DNA from: Conus ventricosus
Lineage: Eukaryota; Mollusca; Gastropoda; Neogastropoda; Conidae
NCBI GenBank assembly: GCA_018398815.1
Contig: CM031607.1
Span: 80,394,232 to 80,458,231, forward strand
Direction of reading: 5' to 3'
Length of the DNA: 64,000 nucleotides
Shown: piece by piece, positions 56,232 through 64,000 of the stretch
How positions within the stretch are numbered: position 1 is the stretch's first letter
Layout: every line of letters starts with the position of its first letter
Notes under the pieces: generated by a model
Told to the model about the DNA's origin: nothing
Seen by the model: only the letters and a program-made list of their open reading frames with translations
Databases searched by the model: none
Translations under genes and position numbers: made by a program

Positions 56232-57015
56232 TTACCATGAAGAAAAGTCGAGCCCCCGACTGACACTGGTCTCATGTAGAAGTTGTGCATGTTCCTTTTC
56301 CTGATTGATGAAATCGCTGACTGATTCTGAAGCGGTTGATTGTGGGAGTGGTTCACCTCACACACACCCCTCCCCCCTTACACTTCGCCCTTCCCTCTCC
56401 CTTTCACCTATCTTGCACCCTCCACCTTCAAGGAAATTTAAAAAAAAATAGCACACACCATTCCCGGTCCGTTTAGTATCGTTTGGTAACCTATACTCTA
56501 TGTCAACCTTGTCGGTGTATTCGGTAACGACTGAAGTGCAAGTTGTTCTAACTATAGTTCAGACCATTCTCGGTGACAAGACAAGGGTTACATCAGAAGT
56601 TAGTTACGATCATCAATCAAGGAATGGAAAAGTTGTACAACAGTTTGCGTTGCATTTGTGTTGAGGCATTTAATTACAGTGTGGAAGTTAACCACTACTT
56701 AAGTTGTTTGTTTGTTTGTTTGTTTGTTTGTTTTAATCAGTGAATTTCAGAATATTGTTTAATCTGTTAACGGTGTCAAAGAATGAACAAATTTGCTGGA
56801 TATTTATAAAAGACATAAATATCTTTATGTTTCAATGAACAAATTTACAGGATATTTGTAAAAGACATATAAATATTACACAGTTTTCTTTGTTTTTGGA
56901 GGAGGGGGCGGGGGGGGGGGGATAGTAGAGGGAGGGGATTTTGTTTGTTTGTTCAATAAATATCCGAGATACTAATTGTTTTACGCTGTGATGTCTCTCT
57001 TCTAAAGGGAATGCA
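56232..57015. other. Non-coding; (TTTG)n at about 56,703-56,733
   Basis: A 50-bp imperfect duplication ('gaatgaacaaatttgctggat' relative) near 56,782 and 56,835. G-rich run near 56,900. No gene. Confidence 0.5.
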
Positions 57016-57138
<123 letters not shown>

Positions 57139-57189
57139 ACCAAAGCACCATACAACACAAACAAAATACCAAATGACCGTGACACAGCC

Positions 57190-57395
57190 ACCACCACTAC
57201 TACCCTCTACAACAACTGCTGTTGCTACTATTTTCACTGCTTATGCTGCAACTATTTTCTGCTACTACTACTGCTACAGCTACTACTATTACTGGCGCTG
57301 ATGTTGGTGTTGCTGTTGCCCTTCCTGCTGCTACTGCTGCTGCTGCTACTGCTACTAATACTATACCATTGCTGCCGCTGCTGCGCTGATCTCAG
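57190..57395. repeat. Imperfect trinucleotide (CTG/CTA)n repeat
   Basis: About 200 bp of CTG, CTA, TTG and CTT triplets. Any coding frame is poly-Leu/Tyr and not credible. Confidence 0.85.
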
Positions 57396-57496
57396 TATTG
57401 ACAAAGGAAATCAGTGTAAGGATTTTGTGACAGGGGAGACAACATCCTTTTCAGATACTGCATCTTATATGTTAACGGATTAGCTCCCGTAGACTA

Positions 57497-57545
<49 letters not shown>

Positions 57546-57643
57546 CTGAGAGAACAGAGCGTGCACACATTATTGTAGGTTTACATACCACTGTGCACTC
57601 ACGTATATGTGAATGCGTATTCACACAATCCACGCGGTGTGTG

Positions 57644-57692
<49 letters not shown>

Positions 57693-57784
57693 TGTGTGCG
57701 CGCGCGTGTGTCTGTGTGTACTGCGTATACATTGTCTATATGCGTGAGTGCGTGCGTGCATGTATGTGTGTGTAGGAGCACGGT
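57396..57784. other. Spacer with (CT)n and (TG)n
   Basis: CT run at 57,499-57,542, TG run at 57,645-57,687 followed by GCGC/GTGT variants. No gene. Confidence 0.6.

Positions 57785-57855
<71 letters not shown>
57785..57855. repeat. Poly(G)71 tract
   Basis: 71 uninterrupted G, the longest homopolymer in the window. True length is doubtful. Confidence 0.95.
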
Positions 57856-57856
<1 letters not shown>

Positions 57857-58216
57857 GGTAGAGGATGTGACGCGCGGCGCGCTTCTATTGAACAAAACGT
57901 CAGCAATCGACACCTGATACTACACCTGATGTCGCTGAAAGGTATGGATTCATGTGTCTAAATATATGTGTTAGTAGTGCTCATCACTAGCAATAACTAA
58001 ATCTCAGGCACAAAGACACCGTTGTGATGTATTGACGGTTCACTCACTGAAAGCTACTCCAACCGAAATTGAGGCGAAAGAAGGAGGTTCAGGAACAGTC
58101 GTTTACTATTAAAAAAAAAGAAAGAAAAGAAGAAAAAAATGTTACGGTTTAAAGTCCCATAACCTATTGACCGCAGAGGCAATGATCTGTCAAATGTTTA
58201 CTATATCTAGAGTTTA
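57856..58216. other. Non-coding sequence
   Basis: Nothing recognised. Confidence 0.5.
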
Positions 58217-58437
58217 GGCATGATGACAGACGGTGCCCATTCCTCTCCTTCCGCATCCTTTAACCTTCCCTCAAATGACTCAGTACTCATTGACTGCTGG
58301 GTGGACAGGCAGAGGTAAAAAAAAAAAAAAAAAAGCACAGAGAGAGAGAGAAAAAGAAAATCCGATCCCGTGAGGGGCTCGAACTCACGACCATCAGCTC
58401 CCACAAGCAGACACTCTAACCATTGGACCACGGATCC
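58217..58437 (-). mobile_element. tRNA-derived SINE
   Basis: Minus strand begins GGATCCGTGGTCCAATGG (box A type TGGTCCAATGG), then GAGTTCGAGCCCC (box B), 70-odd nt in all, with a GTG in the anticodon position as in tRNA-His. Acceptor and T stems do not pair properly, so it is not a tRNA gene. A CT/T-rich link and a body ending 'GGGCACCGTCTGTCATCATG' follow, typical of a SINE body. Confidence 0.6.
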
Positions 58438-58837
58438 TTTTGCTTGTTTCTCTGCGTCGACAACTGGTGGTCGATGGGTTGGCTTGAAGTTCTTTGCCTT
58501 TGTCTTTTTGGGGAAGGTTTTGCTTTTGCTTTGATGGTGAGATTAACGTCCTATTGGCCTGAGGCCCTTAAGGACAAGGTTCATGCAGACAAAAGTCTGC
58601 ATATCTGTGGCAACTGTTGTCGCCTGGCAGTAGTGGTAGTTTCGGTGAGGGTCGTCGCATTTGTCTCCCAGAGCTCGTGTTCCTCTTGAACATTGGCTCA
58701 ATTCTAGTCATTATCTTCTTGAAGTTGGTTCAAGTTTGGTGGAGTTGGGGAAGGGATGAGTTATCGTTCTTGTATCTTCAGTTCCGGCAGAGCGGATTGT
58801 CACGGACAAAAAAATGAAACAACCTAACTTGGGGGAA
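58438..58837. other. Non-coding; short tandem duplication at right end
   Basis: 'aaacaacctaacttgggg' is present twice at 58,817-58,853. No gene seen. Confidence 0.5.
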
Positions 58838-60713
58838 ACAACCTAACTTGGGGTTCGCCAGCCAATTTGTTCGGACCTAAGTCCAAACTCAAACATTCTA
58901 GGCGTCAGAAAGACGGGCCCATAGGTCGGGTCCGGCCAATTAAGCTTAGTGGAGAGGTTTCCCCGAAGACGGTCCGACCCACCCAGTCTGACTAAGCGGC
59001 TTTGACCGACGCCTCGATGTCCGCCCAGACGGACCTCATTTACCTGGGCCAGCCTTATCCGGCCAATTTGTGGAACCAACGTCATTGTAGTCGGACGTCG
59101 TGGTGCCTACCCAGACTCAGCTGGCCAATTTAGATTGACCAGTGTCCACCACTTAAGCCACACCGCGCCAGTGAAGTAGGGAAGGGGGAAGTAGTGTGTG
59201 GTGGGGGTGAAATCTAGCTAATCAATTAAATGACCAATTGACCACCACAGAGAGTAAGGCGTGTAGACGGGACTGTCATGATTGAACGTCCAATGGAATT
59301 AGAGGGGGACAACCTCGGGTGTCGGGGGTAAAAAATACTGACCAATGGTACTCGCCCGTTTTGGACAGATCGGAACGAATAAAGGATGCGTGAGTGAGAG
59401 AAACGGCAGAACGAGGGGGAGAACGAACAGAGAGATTGAGGAGGTTTTGGGTGTAGATCTCTGCATGAGGGAAAAGGCAGAGAGATGAAGAGAGGGGAGA
59501 ACGAGGGAAGAACGAACAGAGAGACAGAGAGAGGGAGAGGTCCTAGGTCTGTCTTGAGAGAAAAGCAGAGAGATGAGGGGAGGAGAGAAGAGAACCAAGT
59601 TGAGAGATTAGCATGAGATAGTCTGCAGAGGAAGGACTGAGGAGAGATGTGGAGAGAGAGAAAGAGTTGCTAATTTATGAAGAAGAAAAGAAAGAAAAGA
59701 AAAAAGAAAAGAAAAGCAACCAGTCCATTTGATAAGAGCAGACTAGAAGAGAGAGAGAGAGAGAGAGTGCAATGCGTTAATGCAGGAAGAAAGAAAGGAG
59801 AACAGATCGATGTTGATAGTCACTGTTCTACCCTAACCGGGGGTTTCGACCTCATACCTGGCAGCGTCACTTCGCCAAGCAGAACCACAGACCGACGCCA
59901 ACAGTCTCACCTGACCAGCGCCATCAGACCAACACCAGTGCCGGCAGTTGTGTCGTGTTGTGAAAGTGACAGTGAAAAGAAAAAGAAAAGAAAAGAAAAA
60001 GACAGTGATTCGTGAATAGTTAAGATCACCTGGCCAGGTAAAGTAGAAATCTATTTATACCGGGTTAGTTAATGATGTTTTAGATAAATGATTTTGTGAA
60101 GTTCAAGGAAAGAGAGAATGTTTTTATTTTGTTTGATTCTATATGCATTGATGTTCTTTCTATGATCATGTATATAAAGTTATAGACTTACTAGTGGTTT
60201 GATGTGACGAATGCATGATATATGAATGAGATTGTAAGCAAGCTGTGAGTGTGTTTGGGCTGTGCGCTAGTCCTTCCTCCACTGACATTACACCGAGGTT
60301 GACAATTATTGGCGAGCTTGCCAGGATATTCTGGCCCATTTATTATAATTGTTCAACTTCTCAGAGAGGAAGCTGGGTGGGATTCAAGTATATTGTAATC
60401 CTAAGACAAGGGGTTGTCTTACTGTATGTCCCAAGATAGTTAAATACTAGGCTTGGCATTGCTTCCAAGATAGTTAATACTAGGCTTGGCATTTCAGCCC
60501 CAGAGTACTCATTTCGACGATTGCTATAACTTCGCTCTCATAGTTGGGTTCAGCGCTGGGCGTCTTATAAAAAACTAACTACGTTTGTCCCAAGCTTTTA
60601 TTATCATTCCTAGGATTGGTGCATTACGTCACTCGTGTCGGTAACCCAGTTTGGCTGTCGTTGTTATAAAATCTTGTTCAAAAAAAAAAAAAAAAAAAGG
60701 AAAGAGATATATA
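58838..60713 (+). other. Possible 5' LTR and leader of the Ty3/gypsy element
   Basis: GC-rich segment at 58,840-59,170 with GGCCAATT at about 58,861 (as GCCAATT), 58,934, 59,060 and 59,123; purine-rich DNA at 59,390-59,760; a 35-bp duplication near 60,435-60,505; TATAAAAAA at 60,566. The position just upstream of gag suggests LTR and leader, but I found no matching copy after 63,460, so the LTR is not proven. Confidence 0.3.
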
Positions 60714-61770
60714 ATGGCGGACGGAAAAGAAAACCACTATTGAACAATTGTTGAGCGTTCGCTCGTGATTTAGTGTTACTCGGGAGAAGTGTTGCGAGCA
60801 GTTCGTTCGAAAAACCAGCAAAAAGATGGAAAGGGAATGATATTGAACGCGCGGGAAAGAGACGCGTTGCTGTAGAAGCGCAAGAATAGAAAAATTATGG
60901 ATTTTCAGGCTACCAAATGATAAAGAAAGCGCAGGGAAAAGAAAGAATAAGGGCACGCAGGGGAATCAGAAAATTTATGATTCAATTAGTGTTAGAGAAA
61001 GTAAGAATACAGAGGGGAGACCACCGTTGGATGGTTAGCTCACTTGCCAGTGACTCTGTGCGCAGCTATGCTCCCCGACCAAGGTTGCCTAAATTCTCGG
61101 AAGGGTCCGATTCGATTGATGCTTACATCAGTCGTTTCGTTAAACGTTTGCAACCAGTCAGGGTTGGCCCCCAGAAGAGTGGGGCAGTCTTTTGTCGGCG
61201 TTCTGTGGGTAAGGCGTTGTAGTTTTTCACTGCGTTACCAGACAGAACATCGTCTGATTTTGGTGCTGTGAAGAGTCTTTTAATGAAGGGATTTGACCTC
61301 AAGTAGGGAAGGTGCTGGAAGAAATTTCCGTTTCAGACTAAAATTAAAAGCCAGGTGGACGTACATCAGTTTGGTGCACGTCTGATCACTTATTTGAGAA
61401 ATGGTTAGAGTTGAGTGGTAGAGAAGGAGTTCGCTGAGTTGGAAAGAGTAGTTATGAAAGAACAGATTTTGTCAGGTTGCGGCCACCTGAGTTAACCTAC
61501 ATTGAAAGAGAGTAAGCCAGAGACGCAGAGGAGAGTTGTTTGAAGTCGCAGAGGTGTATAGAGAGGCACGTTGGGCACGAAGGTGCAGGAGAAGGAGAAA
61601 CAGGATGCTAGGACAGGTGAGAATGAGTGCAGGAGACCAGGAAGAGTTTCGGCAAAGTCTGCAAACCCAGTGGTGGGGCAGGGCAGAAGAGGGCAAAGGG
61701 AAATTAGGTGTTTCATTTGTCACAAGAAGGGACATGTGGCGAGGGATTGTCGCATGAGGTTGAGGCAGCA
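60714..61770 (+). pseudogene. Ty3/gypsy gag, broken
   Basis: ATG at 60,714 (MADGKEN). LPKFSEGSDSIDAYISRF near 61,090 is a capsid-type helix start. A Zn knuckle CFICHKKGHVARDC occupies 61,709-61,750 (CX2CX4HX4C). Many frame changes and stops lie between. Capsid and nucleic-acid-binding function is known for the family; this copy cannot make it. Confidence 0.72.
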
Positions 61771-63460
61771 GCCTTGCAAGGAGGGGATAAGGGTCGTCAA
61801 GGGAAACGGGGGGACCAGCCAGTGGAACCAAAAGGGATCTTCTGAGAGGGTTGGAGGTGCAGTATGGCTAGATGGACAGCAGTCTGTGTTCAGGGATGGA
61901 GGGGCACTAGGCTGAGTGGTTCGTTACAGTGGAAGGAAGGGTGGGATTGGCCAGCAGAGGGTGATAAGTGTTACGAGACACGGGTTGTTCAATGCGGGGT
62001 AGTACGAACAACGTCTGGTCGTTAAAGGGGATTTGACAGGCAATCCAGACCTGTACTCTATTCGATGGCACTGTGAGGGAGTTCCAGTTGCTAAGATAGA
62101 AGTACGTACCCCTTTATTCTCGGCGAGTTGTCTGCGTTGGTTGATGGAGAAACCCCTTCATGATTTGATCAATTGGAAATATTCAGGGGCAAGGGATCCA
62201 GGGGTTCCTGAGTTGTTGAATGCTTCAGGGGCAGCAGTTCAAACACGGCGCAAGGGAAAGAGGGTAAGGTTGTTAAACGTTAGTTGTTCAAGGAAGAAGT
62301 CGGGCATAGACGTTTGTCGCTGATGGTTTGAGGTTTAGGGCTGCACAGGAACTAGACCCTTCGCTCGTGAAGTCTTGGGAGTTGGCAAGAGGTGGAGAAG
62401 AAACAGGGAGGTTAGAGGAGGTGTGTGGGAGGTGGAGACGGGAATTTCTTGTGAAAGGCGGGCGGGCTGTCGTTACGAGTGTTCACCAAGGGGGAAGACA
62501 GGTAAGGTGACCACTCAGTTAGTGGTTCCAGCATGTTATCGTGTACACTGTCATGTCAGTGGGGTCACGAGTTCCTCATTGGCCCGAGTTCATACTCGGC
62601 ACGGTTTTAAAAAACGGCCTGACCGAGTTCTTTGATGTTTTCATAGAGCAGCAGCAATATTGATGAGGTGAAGACGACCCAGCAAGAAGAGGGGAGATTT
62701 GTTGTCTAAGATTCAGAAGAGTCATACAGGGATGTGTCACTGTATGAAGGGGCTTGTCAGTAGGAGTTCCTAGGTTTGTTTCGGAGGCTACTCAAAGAAG
62801 CCGGAGAAGGATAGAGGAAAGGTGTGAGAAAGATGATGATTCAGAAGAGACCAAAGACCAAACAGAAGTAGTCAGGATGTATGCTAGGTTTTATGGGTTC
62901 TATAGGGAGTTTGTCAAACTTTGCGGAATAACGAGTCCTCTCTTGTGATTTGGTCAAGGCAGGGAAACCGGCAGGGGTCGAGTGGTCAGACGCTGCTGAG
63001 CAAGCACTGCAGACGGTGTTGGAAAGATAGGTTCCCGTCCCTTCTTGAAGCTACAGATATGTCCAAACCATTTTTGTTGCGGACAGATGCATCAGGTGGT
63101 GGGATAGGTGCCAGTATTGTTTTACAGGAGATGAAGGGGTTCGAGTTCCCTGTGAGTTACGTAGCAGGAAGTTGACAAAGTTGGAGAAGGGGGTACGCAA
63201 CTGATTAGAGAAGGAGTGTTTAGCTGTCGTGTGGGCCGAGCAGAAGTTCCGCAAATACTTGTATGGGATAAAAGAAGTTCGTGATCGAGCGGTTCATCAC
63301 CCACTCAAATTCCTGAGGAGGCGCAGTTGAAAAAACAGCAGATTCTGCGTTGGGCAATGGCCATTGCGGCCCTACAGGTTCCGAGTGAGTAATTCCGGTC
63401 GAAAGAATGTAGGAGCTGACTATTTTAAGTCGGTTGTGTCTAGCACGCTGCAATCAGAGG
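61771..63460 (+). pseudogene. Ty3/gypsy pol remnant: protease, integrase finger, RNase H
   Basis: VLRDTGCS at 61,968-61,991 is the aspartic-protease active site (DTG). PVAKIEVRTPLFS follows near 62,080. QLVVPACYR then a His-containing stretch near 62,515-62,560 resembles the H2C2 finger that starts an integrase. YGFYREFVKLCGITSPLL (about 62,893-62,946) is the polymerase thumb/connection, then LRTDASGGGIGA (63,077 on) with the RNase H catalytic Asp, and RKYLYGIK near 63,250. The polymerase YxDD core and the integrase core are missing: a large internal deletion. Frameshifted throughout. Confidence 0.72.
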
Positions 63461-64000
63461 AAGTCAGTCTTATCCAGTGTGCATTGTTGATAATTTGTGT
63501 TGATTTCCAGTTATGTTGATTGGGATATGGGGTTCATTCCCCCTGTTGCTAATGGTTCTTTATTTTTTTTTTTGTGTGAGACTTGTTCATATTTTCTTTG
63601 TGAGACTTGTTCATGTGGATGTAGTTATACTTGGAGGCATACAGTCGCTTTGTAGGTGATGCATTATTGCAATAAGCGAGGATGGAGATTCTCAGTCGAT
63701 GTTTCTAGGGATCGCGATTCATTTTATATTGTGCTTTTAATATAAGAATTGTGTAAAGGGAGATGGCAATCCGCAGGTAGGGGTATTGAAAATAAGTGTG
63801 GCACAGAGGTCGTTATAAAATGAGTGAAAATAACGCAAGAGGCGCACACGTCATTGATAAATCATTGGTGTGGTATTCACTAATTGTATATTTTTTAATT
63901 TATAAACGTTGGTTGTAAAGTATTTTCCGAACTTTGCGGTGTAGCTAGTGTGTCAGCAAATTCGGTTGTTGTTTTTTTGTACCCGGGTTGTTTTGAGACA
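63461..64000 (+). other. Downstream flank, possible 3' LTR
   Basis: T/G-rich sequence after the RNase H remnant with a 25-bp duplication ('tgtgagacttgttcat') near 63,575-63,620. May contain a 3' LTR, but the window ends before this can be judged. Confidence 0.3.

Noticed and set aside
57190..57483. Leu/Tyr-rich open frames
   Set aside because: Imperfect CTG/CTA trinucleotide repeat.

Overview
This is animal nuclear DNA, most likely from a mollusc (probably a gastropod). The evidence is one conserved metazoan gene with introns, several decayed LINE and SINE families of the kind common in mollusc genomes, a Maverick/Polinton-type element, a decayed Ty3/gypsy element, and very abundant (TG)n, (CT)n, poly(G) and minisatellite DNA. 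No bacterial operon, rRNA gene or CRISPR array is visible. The species call is inference.

The one clear host gene is a minus-strand orthologue of LDLRAP1 (ARH), the clathrin adaptor that links LDL-receptor-family tails to the endocytic machinery. Nine coding exons can be placed between 51,902 (ATG) and 23,997 (stop). They give an N-terminal leader, a PTB domain (exons 2-5), a clathrin-box-like motif (exon 6) and an AP-2 beta-appendage helix (exons 8-9). Intron 2 (31,465-49,919, about 18.5 kb) holds most of the foreign DNA.

Layout: 1-1,556 nested 55-bp and 42-bp minisatellites. 1,809-2,531 a GC-rich open segment after a good splice acceptor, family unknown. 3.3-12.7 kb simple repeats, a decayed LINE (5.76-7.08 kb, minus) and odd short-period repeats. 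12.75-23.9 kb a LINE stub and sequence without recognisable genes, possibly partly the 3' UTR of LDLRAP1. 23.9-31.5 kb LDLRAP1 exons 9-3. 31.5-49.9 kb intron 2, containing a LINE fragment with RNase H tail, a 27-bp perfect hairpin, the Maverick/Polinton-like cluster (36.0-39.7 kb: small proteins, integrase, protein-primed DNA polymerase B) and a roughly 10-kb stretch (about 39.06-49.39 kb) whose base-level sequence looks corrupted. 49.9-51.9 kb exons 2 and 1. 52-58.5 kb microsatellites, LINE remnants, a 64-bp minisatellite grown inside reverse-transcriptase coding sequence, a 47-60-bp satellite and a tRNA-derived SINE. 58.8-64 kb a broken Ty3/gypsy element.

The most interesting points are: the Maverick-like cluster running into a corrupted consensus inside an endocytosis gene; a very small dispersed element (about 55 bp) with target-site duplications; two perfect hairpins with identical 37-nt loops; and a gypsy remnant whose domain order suggests integrase lay upstream of reverse transcriptase.
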